DNA of 64,000 nucleotides from Streptosporangium sp. NBC_01495 (GCF_036250735.1 NZ_CP109430.1:7626001-7690000), one strand, 5' to 3'. Shown: positions 52,395-60,211, numbered from the stretch's first letter. The notes: generated from the letters alone by a model not told the origin. Translations and numbers: made by a program.

Positions 52395-52640
52395 CGCCCT
52401 GCTGTCTCCCGCAGACCGCAACCAGGTTCTCGATCCGGAGGAAAACGTGACGCACGGCATAGTGCCGTCGCTCCCTCTCCGACCGTTTGAAGCACCGGCA
52501 GGTCCACGACCGGACGTTCAACGGCATCGAGGTGGCGATGGTCCCGCACGCCGAGCACAGCTTCGACGACGGAACCCAGCGGTCGATCTTCCCGAAGTGG
52601 CGGCCATACCGCTTCGCTTTCCAGCCGCCCGGCGGCTGCC
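52395..52640 (-). pseudogene. TnpB (IS200/IS605 OrfB) C-terminal remnant
   Basis: The minus strand reads YGRHFGKIDRWVPSSKLCSACG and MPLNVRSWTC, the zinc-ribbon part of TnpB, then decays: the second CxxC and the HDRDxNAAxN motif are only weakly recognisable in the next 20 residues. The N-terminal RuvC-containing part is absent. Sits directly downstream of the methyltransferase fragment. Confidence 0.75.
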
Positions 52641-52780
52641 TCAACGAGGTACGGGTATACGTCGATGCCGGTCACCCGGCCGCCGCCTAGCCGCCTAGCC
52701 GGCGCAGACAGCAGAGCGGCGCTGTGGCCGGACCCTGTATCGACGTCCAGCACGTCCGCACGTATCCAGGAAGGCGATTA
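52640..52780 (-). pseudogene. PCMT-like methyltransferase fragment, SAM-binding part
   Basis: The minus strand reads VLDVDTGSGHSAALL and GGGRVTGIDVYPYLVEAAAGRLES, the motif I/post I core of protein-L-isoaspartate-type methyltransferases (VLDVGTGSGYSAALL, IDVDPYLVEAAAxRL). It is cut off at one end by the TnpB remnant and at the other by the promoter region of the 42-codon gene. RiPP-modifying PCMT homologues occur in FxLD-type lanthipeptide clusters. Decayed or truncated, so non-functional. Confidence 0.65.
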
Positions 52781-52806
52781 GGACAACTCCGCCTTGCGGA
52801 TATGAT
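52778..52806 (+). promoter_or_regulatory. Candidate promoter of the 42-codon peptide gene
   Basis: TTAGGA at 52778-52783 and TATGAT at 52801-52806 with a 17-bp spacer give a fair -35/-10 pair. Predicted start near 52813, leaving a leader of about 45 bases before the GTG at 52859. Confidence 0.4.
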
Positions 52807-52858
52807 CTATGACATTATCCGCGAGGCGCGGAACCTCTAACCAAATGGAGCGACACAC

Positions 52859-52987
52859 GTGAGTGACACGCAAAACACCCGAAACGGCGATGACCTCCTG
52901 GTAGCGGTGGAAGCGCTGGAGAGCGTGCGCGACCGCTTCGACAGCGCCATGCCCAACGCGATCACCGCCGACATCGCCTGGGGCTAG
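52859..52987 (+). CDS. Candidate RiPP precursor peptide, 42 residues
   Basis: GTG start with GGAG nine bases upstream, stop TAG at 52985-52987. The sequence starts MSDTQNTRNGDD, continues with an amphipathic, leader-like LLVAVEALESVRDRF and ends DSAMPNAITADIAWG. It has no Cys and little Ser/Thr in the end part, so a lanthipeptide core is unlikely; the Asn/Asp-rich end could be a substrate for hydroxylation. A hairpin (53055-53086) separates it from the JmjC oxygenase gene, a usual way to keep precursor mRNA more abundant than enzyme mRNA. Not matched to a family I know. Confidence 0.6.
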   Translation: MSDTQNTRNGDDLLVAVEALESVRDRFDSAMPNAITADIAWG

Positions 52988-53054
52988 CCTGGCCGAACAG
53001 CAAGGCCGTGGCGCTTCACCACCACGTCTGAGGCTGGCTTCGCAGGACGGTAAC

Positions 53055-53086
53055 GGGGCCGCGCCGCCGAGAGGTTGCGCGGCCTC
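53055..53086 (+). terminator. Hairpin between peptide and oxygenase genes
   Basis: GGCCGCGC (53057-53064) and GCGCGGCC (53077-53084) pair perfectly, extended outward by a G-U and a G-C pair, with a 12-base loop. No T-run. Probably a partial terminator or mRNA stabiliser for the upstream 42-codon gene. Confidence 0.6.
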
Positions 53087-53127
53087 CCTCATCCGGAATC
53101 ACCATCGTTCCCACATCAGGAGGAGCA

Positions 53128-54327
53128 GTGGACCACAGGTTGGTCACCGGTATCGAAGAGGCGTTGGGGTGGGACGGGCCAGATCATCTCGGCGCCCGGT
53201 TCGCCCGGGGCAGCCTCCGCGACCCGGATCTGGCCACGCGCATGCTCTCCCCCACCCGGATCCTGGATCTGGTGATGCGCCGGAGCCTGGGAAATCCGCA
53301 GATCCGCTGCTTCCGGGACGGCCAGGAGCTGCACCCCGGCAAGTACTTGAGCCATGACATGAACAGCCCCGGCCAGGCCATCGGCATGGTGAACATGCGC
53401 TACCTCGGGAATCTCCTCCGAGAGGGCGTGACAATGGTGCTGGATCGGGCGAACGTCTTTGACCCCACACTCGAAGTGGCCTGCCGGGCCATCCAGTGGT
53501 GGTCGGGGGAGCGGGTCACGGTCAACATCTACCTCACCACAAACGGCGCGGACGGCTTCGGCCTGCATTGGGACGATCACGACGTCCTGGTCGTCCAGCT
53601 TTCGGGTGAGAAGGACTGGGACGTACGGGGCATGTCGCGGGCGGCACCGCTCTACCGCGATACCGCTCAGAACAACGAGCCCAGCGAGGAAACCGTCTGG
53701 GCCGGCACCATGAACGCCGGCGACGTCATGCACATCCCGCGTGGCCACTGGCACCAAGCCGGCCGCAGCGGCCGCGGCTCAGGTCACAGCCTGCACATGA
53801 CGCTCGGGTTCACCACGCGGACCGGAGCGGGCTGGCTGTCCTGGCTCACTGACTGGTCTCGGGAAAACGAGCTCTTCCGTCGCGATCTGGACCGCTCGAC
53901 CAACCCGGAGCAGCACTCCGCGCTGGTCGAAGCGGCCGTCCGGCTCGTCGAATCCCGCAGCCCCGCGGACTTTCTGGCCGCCCGGGAGCAGGACGTCACC
54001 CCGCCCCGGCACGTCCCCTTCCTGGAGACTTTCGGACAGATCGCCTCCGTCGTCTGCGTCAGTGAGTTCCGTCCCCAGCTCCGCGATCACGGCCAGACGG
54101 TCGAGGTGCTCGCGTCCGGGAAAAAGCTCACGTTCAAGGCCAAGGCCCTGCCGGCCTTGCGTCTCCTGCTGAGTGGGCATCCGGTGCACCTGGAGCGAGC
54201 AGCCGACACGGTCGGAGCCGTGGTGCACCAACTGGCCGAGATCTTGACGAAGGAAGAGTTGTGCGCGACCCTCACTCCCGAGTTGGCCGCGGGCTACACC
54301 GGTCTCGTTCTGAACGCCGCCTCCTGA
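53128..54327 (+). CDS. JmjC/cupin-type Fe(II)/2-oxoglutarate oxygenase (RoxA-like)
   Basis: 399 residues, a JmjC-like ribosomal-oxygenase fold. Metal ligands are visible as H147, D149 (GLHWDDHDV) and H209 (HIPRGHWHQA); VVQLSGEKDWDV is the following strand, and the C-terminal 150 residues should form the winged-helix/dimer part. RoxA-type enzymes hydroxylate ribosomal proteins; relatives also act on RiPP precursors. GTG 53128 has AGGAGG four bases upstream. The small upstream gene makes a peptide substrate likely. It ends just before decayed methyltransferase DNA on the other strand. Confidence 0.85.
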   Translation: MDHRLVTGIEEALGWDGPDHLGARFARGSLRDPDLATRMLSPTRILDLVMRRSLGNPQIRCFRDGQELHPGKYLSHDMNSPGQAIGMVNMRYLGNLLREGVTMVLDRANVFDPTLEVACRAIQWWSGERVTVNIYLTTNGADGFGLHWDDHDVLVVQLSGEKDWDVRGMSRAAPLYRDTAQNNEPSEETVWAGTMNAGDVMHIPRGHWHQAGRSGRGSGHSLHMTLGFTTRTGAGWLSWLTDWSRENELFRRDLDRSTNPEQHSALVEAAVRLVESRSPADFLAAREQDVTPPRHVPFLETFGQIASVVCVSEFRPQLRDHGQTVEVLASGKKLTFKAKALPALRLLLSGHPVHLERAADTVGAVVHQLAEILTKEELCATLTPELAAGYTGLVLNAAS

Positions 54328-54375
54328 CCGGAGCGCTGGACCTCGGTCTCCATCGCCGACAGCGGATCGGACCAG

Positions 54376-54570
54376 CTACCTGAGACACGGGCCATGTCGC
54401 GTGGGTTTTCTTCTCGCCTTCCACGGGCGACACGCCCCGGGAACCCTGTGCCGTTTGCGGAGCCGTACGACGCGGCGCGGGGAGTGGATCGCCCCAACCC
54501 TGCGGAGCTCGGCGACCAGGGCATCGAGTCGGCGCCGCACACCCTGATCAACCGTGCTGGTGGCGTTCAC
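54376..54570 (-). pseudogene. PCMT-like methyltransferase fragment, N-terminal part
   Basis: GTG at 54570 begins a frame reading VNATSTVDQGVRRRLDALVAELRR-VGAIHSP (hyphen added), then RKRHRVPGAC. PCMT-like RiPP methyltransferases start similarly (LxxxLVAELRxxGAIxSPxVxxAFxxVPRHxFVP). The frame then breaks down. Together with 52640-52780 on the same strand it would make one methyltransferase with the peptide and oxygenase genes between its parts. The call rests on motif recall only. Confidence 0.45.
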
Positions 54571-54668
54571 TCGGAGACTCCTTGCAGCTCGTCGGCGATG
54601 GCGTCAGAGATGGGCAGGCCGGTGGCGGCCTGGATCCAATCCCAGCGGTGGCACTGTCTGCGTGGACC
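54567..54668 (-). pseudogene. C-terminal fragment of an unknown upstream gene
   Basis: The minus strand reads WDWIQAATGLPISDAIADEL followed by QGVSE and a TGA that shares GTGA with the start of the methyltransferase fragment. A 4-base overlap of this kind shows that two cotranscribed genes once stood here. The fragment, about 30 residues, could be the end of a RiPP biosynthesis protein such as the thiopeptide-type (SpaB_C) domain, but it is too short to assign. Confidence 0.35.
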
Positions 54669-54898
54669 TCAGCGCGAAGTGCCAGGGGATCACACCAGCG
54701 ATCTGGGCACGCGGCCGCCCCTGAACCGGCCCGGTCCACCGTCCGCAGCGTGTCGAGAACCCGACACCGCGCCTTCACCGCGCCCCGCCCCGGCTCGGGA
54801 GGTACAGGCATCGAGTGTGCTACGACTGCGCCCCGATGACTTGGACCCGGACCCGCCCGCGATCGACTTCACCACTCTCGCCGTAGCTGCGTGGGCGA

Positions 54899-55342
54899 TC
54901 AGGACAGGCTGGCGGGGAGTGGCTGAGGACGTCGGCTGCGCCACCACGGCACAAGCTGGACGACGCCGAACGCGACCTCGGCGATGAGGAACAGCCACAA
55001 CAGCCGCGTGGCGCCGTGGGCCAGTGCGTATGCCTGCCATGCCGCGAACGACGTGCGCGCGGCGCCGTCGAACAGTCCGTGCACCGGTAGTGGCCTGACG
55101 ATGCGTAGAACGGCCCAGACGACGACGACCGAGCCCATCAGATTCGCGAACAGGGTCTGCATCGGGTCGAGTGCCGGCATGACGCCCAGGCCGAACGCGC
55201 CACTCAACGACGACAGCGCACCATGCAGCAGCGCGTACGTCCACGGCGTCGCGAATCCCGCCGTGACGACGAGGTCGTACCAGGCGCTGGCGCGTACGGC
55301 GCGAAGATAGGCGGGGCGGGAAGGGGTGAAACGGGGGATCAC
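54899..55342 (-). CDS. Small membrane protein controlled by the divergent MerR regulator
   Basis: About 147 residues with four hydrophobic segments (about 20-42, 55-80, 90-110 and 112-135): FATPWTYALLHGALSSLSG, LFANLMGSVVVVWAVLRIVRP, AWQAYALAHGATRLLWLFLIAEVAFGVVQLV. I do not recognise a named family. GTG 55342 follows AAGGAGG by six bases, clearly better than an in-frame start at 55366. A MerR-type promoter with a 19-bp spacer lies immediately upstream. Confidence 0.8.
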   Translation of the reverse strand: MIPRFTPSRPAYLRAVRASAWYDLVVTAGFATPWTYALLHGALSSLSGAFGLGVMPALDPMQTLFANLMGSVVVVWAVLRIVRPLPVHGLFDGAARTSFAAWQAYALAHGATRLLWLFLIAEVAFGVVQLVPWWRSRRPQPLPASLS

Positions 55343-55381
55343 GATGAGCCTCCTTGCTGTTCTCACGGCAACGACGCCTCA

Positions 55382-55412
55382 CGGTAAAGGGTGGAGTACG
55401 CTCCAAGGTCAA
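55382..55412 (-). promoter_or_regulatory. MerR-type promoter with a 19-bp spacer
   Basis: On the minus strand TTGACC (55412-55407) and TTACCG (55387-55382) are separated by 19 bp, longer than the usual 17, with the dyad TGGAG-TACG-CTCCA inside the spacer (55392-55405). MerR regulators bind such dyads and untwist the long spacer on ligand binding. It drives the membrane protein gene and lies 24 bp from the merR start codon. Confidence 0.75.
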
Positions 55413-55435
55413 GCCCCGGAATCCGACGGAGGGTC

Positions 55436-55801
55436 ATGCGCATCGGAGAACTGGCCGCCCAGGCGGGTATGACCAGGGACACCATCCGCTTCTACGAGAA
55501 GGTCGGCCTCGTCGCAGGTCGACGGCTGGCCAACGGTTACCGCGACTTTCCTCCCGAGGCGGTGGCCTGGCTGCACTACGTCCGCACGGCGCAGACTCTC
55601 GGATTCTCACTGGCGGAGATCGCACGGCATGGCGAGGAACTGCACGACGCACCGGACGCCGCGAAAGCGTTGTCCGCGCTGTTCGAGGAGAAGATCCAGA
55701 TCGTCGACGCGCGCATGGCCGAACTCGCCGCCCTGCGGACAGACCTCACCGCGCGCGTCGGCACCGGATGTCCATTGCGGGCGGCTGGCCAGGCTGGCTA
55801 G
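55436..55801 (+). CDS. MerR family transcriptional regulator
   Basis: 121 residues: MRIGELAAQAGMTRDTIRFYEKVGLV (HTH), GYRDFPPEAVAWLHYVRTAQTLGFSLAEI, then a dimerisation helix (AKALSALFEEKIQIVDARMAELAALR) and a short end with one Cys (TGCPLRA). A single cysteine near the C-terminus occurs in metal- or redox-responsive members, but the inducer is unclear. Divergent from the membrane protein gene, whose promoter it probably controls. Confidence 0.92.
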   Translation: MRIGELAAQAGMTRDTIRFYEKVGLVAGRRLANGYRDFPPEAVAWLHYVRTAQTLGFSLAEIARHGEELHDAPDAAKALSALFEEKIQIVDARMAELAALRTDLTARVGTGCPLRAAGQAG

Positions 55802-55914
55802 CCCTACGGGTCGGCCCTGTTACCGCGATGCCGCCTTCGCCGTCTACAACATCTGATCAACATGCCGGAACTGGACATGGTGAATCAACTCCGGGGCCCT
55901 GATGGGTTGGTGGG

Positions 55915-56154
55915 TTAGACCAAGTCGTTGAATTCGCCGCTCTTCACTCCGCCGAGGAAGATGCGCCATTCCGTAGAAGTGAAAGCCAGGGTTCCGCTGT
56001 CGGGGTTCTTGGAGTCGCGAACCAGGAACGTCCGACTTGGATCGGTCTTGTGACCGCCGACATCGTTCACGACGGCGACTTGAACGCAGTCGGCGCCGTT
56101 GGCGCTCAGGCTGCTCGTGCGCCACACGGCATAAGGGTACTCGGGCACCGCCAC
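55915..56154 (-). CDS. DUF397 protein
   Basis: 79 residues with DUF397 hallmarks: WRTSSLSANGADCVQVAV, VRDSKNPDSGTLAFTSTEWRIFLGGVKSGEF. DUF397 proteins in actinomycetes are encoded next to XRE/DUF5753 regulators and are thought to antagonise or modulate them, as BldB/WhiJ-like systems do. Third and last gene of the XRE cluster, 65 bp after the other DUF397 gene. Confidence 0.9.
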   Translation of the reverse strand: MAVPEYPYAVWRTSSLSANGADCVQVAVVNDVGGHKTDPSRTFLVRDSKNPDSGTLAFTSTEWRIFLGGVKSGEFNDLV

Positions 56155-56219
56155 CCCTCGATTTCTTCCACTGAGTCGATAATCATAGATTTTCGGTCAC
56201 GGCAGCGGCGAATCCCCCT

Positions 56220-56429
56220 TCAATCTAGGTCGAAAACGCCACTCTTGACTCCGCCGATAAGGGCGTTCCACTGATCCGAAGCCAAGATCAGGGCTGGGCC
56301 GTTCTTGTCCTTGCTGTCGCGTACGCCGATGTACCCCTGGGGTAACATGGCCACTTCGACACAGTTGTTCTGCCCGTCGCTTCGGCTGCTCTTACGCCAG
56401 ATCGCGTCTGATAAATCGATATTATTCAT
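56220..56429 (-). CDS. DUF397 protein
   Basis: 69 residues: IWRKSSRSDGQNNCVEVAML, IGVRDSKDKNGPALILASDQWNALIGGVKSGVF. A complete DUF397 domain. Its start overlaps the end of the XRE regulator gene by eight bases, so the two are translated together. Paralogous to the second DUF397 gene downstream. Confidence 0.92.
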   Translation of the reverse strand: MNNIDLSDAIWRKSSRSDGQNNCVEVAMLPQGYIGVRDSKDKNGPALILASDQWNALIGGVKSGVFDLD

Positions 56430-57303
56430 AGCTCCCCGCCATTCGAGAGATCATGTTCTTCGATTCCTGCTCATCGAGCGCGGTGTTCCAGATAGCGCTG
56501 AAGGCGACATCGTAGCGTTCGATCTCGCTTTCTTTATCCAAGTACAGCGCCCCCGTGAAGCCGTCCACGTAGACGGTGGGTGGCTCCATCTCTTTCCCGT
56601 CGCCGTTCACCGGGAACCGCAGCGTGACGAATGATCCCGACATGACGCCAGGGTGCAATCCGCAACTGAAGGGCACCACCCTGATCGTGACGTTGGGCAG
56701 TTCACTGATTTCTATCAAACGAACGAGCTGATGTGCCATCAGGTTTTTATTACCGATCGGACGGCACAAAATTGTTTCGTTCAAGACCACGCGCAGCGCT
56801 GGAGGATCGGTGGCCCTGGTGAGCAGCGCTTGCCGCGCGATGCGCACATGCACACGGCGGTCGATTTCACCCTCTGTCAAACCGGGGTTATCGGCACTGA
56901 TCAGCGCATGGGCATAGTCGGCCGTCTGAAGCAGGCCAGGAACCAACTCTGATTGATACCAGGCCAGATGTGACGCCGCTTCTTCTAGCCCGATGTACAG
57001 GTCGAAACCTTCCGGAATCACATCACCGTAAGCGTGCCACCAGCCACGCCCCTTGGTTTCCTTGGCCAGACCCATTAACGCTTGCGTGAGGTCGGCCGGT
57101 GCGCCATAGATCTTGCACATCGTCTCAACATCGAGACTTCTCAGCGACGTCTGACCTGTCTCGATACGCCAGATCTTAGCTTCCGACCACTCCAGCTTAG
57201 AAGCCGCCAACCTGACCGTCAGTCGTGACTGTGTGCGCAGATCACGTAGATATCGCCCCAATTGCCGACGTGGCACCGTCGAGCCCGTCACCCCCTCCGC
57301 CAT
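56422..57303 (-). CDS. XRE regulator with DUF5753 domain (WhiJ-like)
   Basis: About 293 residues: HTH (QLGRYLRDLRTQSRLTVRLAASKLEWSEAKIWRIETGQTSL spans residues 13-53) and a DUF5753 domain from about 95 (LGLEEAASHLAWYQSELVPGLLQTADYAHAL, RQALLTRATDPPALRVVLNE). ATG 57303 preferred over GTG 57306. The XRE gene followed by DUF397 genes, with a divergent ATPase gene, is the common WhiJ/AbaA-type arrangement of actinomycetes, linked to development and secondary metabolism. Confidence 0.92.
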   Translation of the reverse strand: MAEGVTGSTVPRRQLGRYLRDLRTQSRLTVRLAASKLEWSEAKIWRIETGQTSLRSLDVETMCKIYGAPADLTQALMGLAKETKGRGWWHAYGDVIPEGFDLYIGLEEAASHLAWYQSELVPGLLQTADYAHALISADNPGLTEGEIDRRVHVRIARQALLTRATDPPALRVVLNETILCRPIGNKNLMAHQLVRLIEISELPNVTIRVVPFSCGLHPGVMSGSFVTLRFPVNGDGKEMEPPTVYVDGFTGALYLDKESEIERYDVAFSAIWNTALDEQESKNMISRMAGSYE

Positions 57304-57541
57304 CACTCACCCCCTCGCCATGAAGTGCTTTCCACATCCGGAATGAAAGCACTCGCGCTGCCGCTTCGCAACGTCGCCCTTCGTAGTGATGACTCTAAAT
57401 GAAGTCTTGCACATCGAGCCTTCGAAGTGCTTGACTCTCGTCACGCAGAGCAACGGATACAAACTTTCCGTGATCGCATAAACAATGGCGCTACGTCCAC
57501 TTTTCGTCACTTTCGCGGTGGTTCAACCGAAAGGGTGAGTC

Positions 57542-57832
57542 ATGGGCTCACGTGATCCGCAACAAGAGCAGTACATCCATCTCGTACGACTCGGCTGGGA
57601 CCTGCGGGTTCTCGGGGTGCCCACCTCGCTCGTCGTCCCCGCCACCGGACCGCCGGTCCTGGAGCTCATGTCCACCGCCGATGTGCGGGTCCGGGTCCAG
57701 GTCACCCGCCGCGCCTGTGGCTGGGCCTTCGTCTGGCGTCCCTGGTGGTCGGTGCTCTGGCGACGCGGCGAATGGGTATGGGCCGAGGCGGACAACGCGG
57801 CCGACATGATCGTCTCGGCGGTGACCGGATGA
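57542..57832 (+). CDS. Hypothetical protein upstream of the anti-sigma-like ATPase
   Basis: 96 residues, ATG 57542. The sequence ends with ACGWAFVWRPWWSVLWRRGEWVWAEADNAADMIVSAV, a Trp-rich stretch typical of small proteins paired with HATPase genes next to XRE/DUF397 clusters. Its stop shares ATGA with the next gene. No named family recognised. Divergent from the XRE regulator, with 238 bp between start codons. Confidence 0.72.
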   Translation: MGSRDPQQEQYIHLVRLGWDLRVLGVPTSLVVPATGPPVLELMSTADVRVRVQVTRRACGWAFVWRPWWSVLWRRGEWVWAEADNAADMIVSAVTG

Positions 57833-58323
57833 GCGCGGACGAGCAGGTCGGTCACCCCGCGTCGGACGCGACGATCGAACGCTGGGACGGGCTGTGCCTC
57901 GTGGGGCAGCGCGACTTCCCCGGCGTCCCGCAGTCGGCGGGGACCGCCCGCAGGTGGGTGCTGGAACTCCTGGACGGCCACACGGCCACCGAGACGATGG
58001 AGACACTCGAACTGCTGGTCAGCGAGGTCGTCACCAACGCGATCCTGCACAGCGACTCGGCCGGGCCCGACGGGCTGGTCACGGTTCGCGTCGGCCTCGG
58101 TGACGATGTGATCCACATCGAGGTGATCGACGACGGCTCGGCCACCAGTGTGCCCGCGATCCGGACGGCCGACGGCGAGAGCCTCAGCGGTCGCGGCCTG
58201 AGCTGGGTGAACCTGCTGGCGAGCACGTGGGGCAGCAGCCAGGACGACGAAGCGGGCGGAGCCGTCTGGTTCCGGCTCGCGACCGGTCACCCATCGGGCC
58301 ACGGCCCCTTTCCCTCCCGGTGA
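57829..58323 (+). CDS. Anti-sigma-factor-like HATPase (RsbW/SpoIIAB type)
   Basis: 164 residues, an HATPase_c domain: VSEVVTNAILHSDSAG carries the N-box Asn, HIEVIDDGSATSV the G1 box, and SGRGLSWVNLLASTWG the G2 box. Actinomycetes encode many such proteins; they may bind sigma factors, anti-anti-sigma factors or the linked XRE regulator. ATG 57829 overlaps the upstream gene by ATGA, and GTGA at its own stop could start a 31-codon gene. Confidence 0.88.
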   Translation: MSADEQVGHPASDATIERWDGLCLVGQRDFPGVPQSAGTARRWVLELLDGHTATETMETLELLVSEVVTNAILHSDSAGPDGLVTVRVGLGDDVIHIEVIDDGSATSVPAIRTADGESLSGRGLSWVNLLASTWGSSQDDEAGGAVWFRLATGHPSGHGPFPSR

Positions 58324-58415
58324 ACGCGACCGGCAAGGCCACGGTGGCCTCCATGGTCGAGATGCGCCCCGCGACCACTGACGACATCGGCCCCAACGGC
58401 ACGCACCTCATCTGA
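58320..58415 (+). CDS. Possible 31-residue peptide overlapping the HATPase gene
   Basis: GTG at 58320 shares GTGA with the HATPase stop, and the frame reads MNATGKATVASMVEMRPATT-DDIGPNGTHLI (hyphen added) to TGA at 58413. The overlap is the same type as its neighbours, the only support. It has no recognisable motif. Confidence 0.3.
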   Translation: MNATGKATVASMVEMRPATTDDIGPNGTHLI

Positions 58416-58588
58416 ACGCGGCGGCGGCCTGCTCAACTATGAGCACACCGAACAATGTGACGTCCCGCTCGAGGTAGCCAGCCGCCTCAACGTGATCCGG
58501 CACGGCGACAGCCCACCTGAAGTCCAGCGGACCAGGGCCTCTTCCGAGTTCGGATTTTCGGGTGGGCCGGAGACTTCGGAGACCGTTC

Positions 58589-59608
58589 TCAGATCGCGGC
58601 CAGGTCCGCGGTGACGTTCGCCGCCGGCGTGCTCCGTGCCTGGTTCCAGGAGGTCCCGGCCCAAAGGTGCAGTGTCTCGGCGTCCCCGCGGGCCGCCGCG
58701 GCGCGGCGCAGCGGCGCCGTGAGGTGGTGGATCTGCGGATAGGCCGCAGGTGCCCGGCCGGAGTACTCCGTCATGAAGCGGTTGACCAGGCCGCGCGCCG
58801 GACGTCCGGTGAAGGCTCTGGTGACGGCGGTACGCGTGAAGCGGGGATCGGTCAGTGCCGCACGATGGACCACGCCGGTGCCGCTCTCGGGACAGAGCAG
58901 GAAAGCGGTGCCCGCCACGGCCGCGACCGCTCCCGCGGACAGGGCCCGGGAGACGTCGGCGGACGAGGCGACACCACCGGCCGCGACGAGGGGAAGCCGT
59001 GACACCTCTCGCACCCGGGACAGCAGGCGCTCCAGGCTCATCGCCTCCACATCCGCATTGGTGAACGACCCGCGATGGCCACCCGCCTCCTCCCCCTGGA
59101 CGCACAGCACATCGGCCGCCGAGGCGAGTCGCGCCTCGGCCGCCGACGTCACCGTGATCATCACGGTGGTCCCCCGGTGGCGGAACGCCTGGATCAGCTC
59201 GTCCTCCGGGCAACCGAACGTGAACCCCACCACCGCGGGCGGATCCGTCAGCAGATCCGCGACCTTGGCCGTGAAATCGTCGTCGCCCCCGCGCGGGGCT
59301 CCCAGAGTGGCGCTCAGCAGCCGCGCCTCCCCCTCGATGAGCCGCGCATAGGCGTCGATCTCGGCCTGATCGACCTCGTCGGCCGTAGGCATGAACACAT
59401 TCACCCCGAACGGGCGGGACGTGAGCTCACGCGTCCGCTCGATCTCCTGGCGTGTCTGCGCGGCTGTCTTGTAGCCGGCCGCGAGAAATCCCAGACCGCC
59501 GGCTTCGGACACGGCCGCGGCCAGCTCGGGAGTGGACGCGCCACCGGCCATGGGAGCCTGCACGACCGGCAACCTGAACGGCCACGACCACGGCACCGGA
59601 TCGGACAT
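58589..59608 (-). CDS. Nitronate monooxygenase / NPD-family FMN enzyme
   Basis: 339 residues, TIM-barrel FMN enzyme: FRLPVVQAPMAGGASTPELA, GGLGFLAAGY, FGVNVFMP, VLCVQGEEAGGHRGSF (catalytic His in GGHRG), PLVAAGGVAS and GTAFLLCPESG. Class I nitronate monooxygenases oxidise alkyl nitronates such as propionate-3-nitronate. ATG 59608 with GGAGGAG five bases upstream; the longer open frame to 59737 is unlikely. Alone on the strand, next to IS remnants. Confidence 0.9.
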   Translation of the reverse strand: MSDPVPWSWPFRLPVVQAPMAGGASTPELAAAVSEAGGLGFLAAGYKTAAQTRQEIERTRELTSRPFGVNVFMPTADEVDQAEIDAYARLIEGEARLLSATLGAPRGGDDDFTAKVADLLTDPPAVVGFTFGCPEDELIQAFRHRGTTVMITVTSAAEARLASAADVLCVQGEEAGGHRGSFTNADVEAMSLERLLSRVREVSRLPLVAAGGVASSADVSRALSAGAVAAVAGTAFLLCPESGTGVVHRAALTDPRFTRTAVTRAFTGRPARGLVNRFMTEYSGRAPAAYPQIHHLTAPLRRAAAARGDAETLHLWAGTSWNQARSTPAANVTADLAAI

Positions 59609-59889
59609 CGGCTCCTCCTCCCCCAGCGCCCTTGCGGCCTGACCATCGGCGCCGCAACGGTGAACGGGACCGGATGGCCACACCACGGGCGATGTCTCCC
59701 TCAGCCTCTGGAAGGCTATGCCACCATCCGGCGCCACCTCGCTCCTGGCAGGGGTCTGTCAAACGGCTCTGGCTCACTTTCGGGATGCTGTTGGTGATCT
59801 TCCTCGTGTCTGGTGTTCCCGTTGGCTTCGTGGTTCTTTAAAGGTGACCTCTCCGCACCACTTTGTAGTCAGAGTATGGAGGTGGACGG

Positions 59890-60168
59890 GTGTCGATAGG
59901 CGGGGATATCGGCCGGGTGATCCCGGCGGAGACGGTCCGTGCGGCCTGGGCGGCTAATCCTTCTGGAACTCCGGCGATGTGGATCCGGGACCGGCTCGCG
60001 GGAGTGTTCGGCGAGAAGGACTTCGTCGGCTGGTTTCCCGCTGATGGGCGGCGTGGATTGTCGCCGGTGGTGTTGGCGCTGGTCAGCGTGTTGCAGTTCG
60101 CGGAGAACCTGACCGATCGGCAGGCGGCGCCGGCGGTGCGGTGCCGGATCGCTGGTAGGTCTGGATAA
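59890..60168 (+). pseudogene. IS1182-type transposase N-terminal remnant
   Basis: 92 codons: IPAETVRAAWAANPSGTPAM, WIRDRLAGVFGEKDFVGWFPADGRRGLSPVVLALVSVLQFAENLTDRQAAPAVRCRI spans residues 31-87. The full transposase continues with a DWKYALGL-like segment; here it changes to AGRSG and stops. An inverted repeat (60177-60211) follows immediately. Confidence 0.8.
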
Positions 60169-60176
60169 CCGAATGT

Positions 60177-60211
60177 CAGGGCACCGCGCACGAGGAGCAC
60201 GCGGTACCCTG
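60177..60211. terminator. Hairpin after the IS1182-like remnant
   Basis: CAGGGCACCGCG and CGCGGTACCCTG pair with one mismatch around an 11-base loop. Could be a terminator, or an end repeat of the degraded element. Confidence 0.5.

Larger units (their letters stand above)
54328..54898. other. 571-bp region of decayed coding DNA
   Basis: No intact gene. On the minus strand it holds fragments described separately (54376-54570 and 54567-54668). From 54669 to 54898 I see frames open on both strands but nothing that resembles a protein. Best read as the remains of a former minus-strand operon. Confidence 0.5.

Noticed and set aside
52859..52987. FxLD-type lanthipeptide precursor
   Set aside because: The peptide has no Cys and no FxLD motif, although the neighbouring methyltransferase fragments recall that class.
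54394..54987. A 197-codon frame on the plus strand
   Set aside because: Composition is not protein-like, no ribosome-binding site, and the minus strand in the same interval carries recognisable methyltransferase fragments.
57307..57510. A 67-codon minus-strand frame ahead of the XRE gene
   Set aside because: It lies in the lower-GC divergent promoter region, has no ribosome-binding site or codon bias, and its Cys/His content looks accidental.
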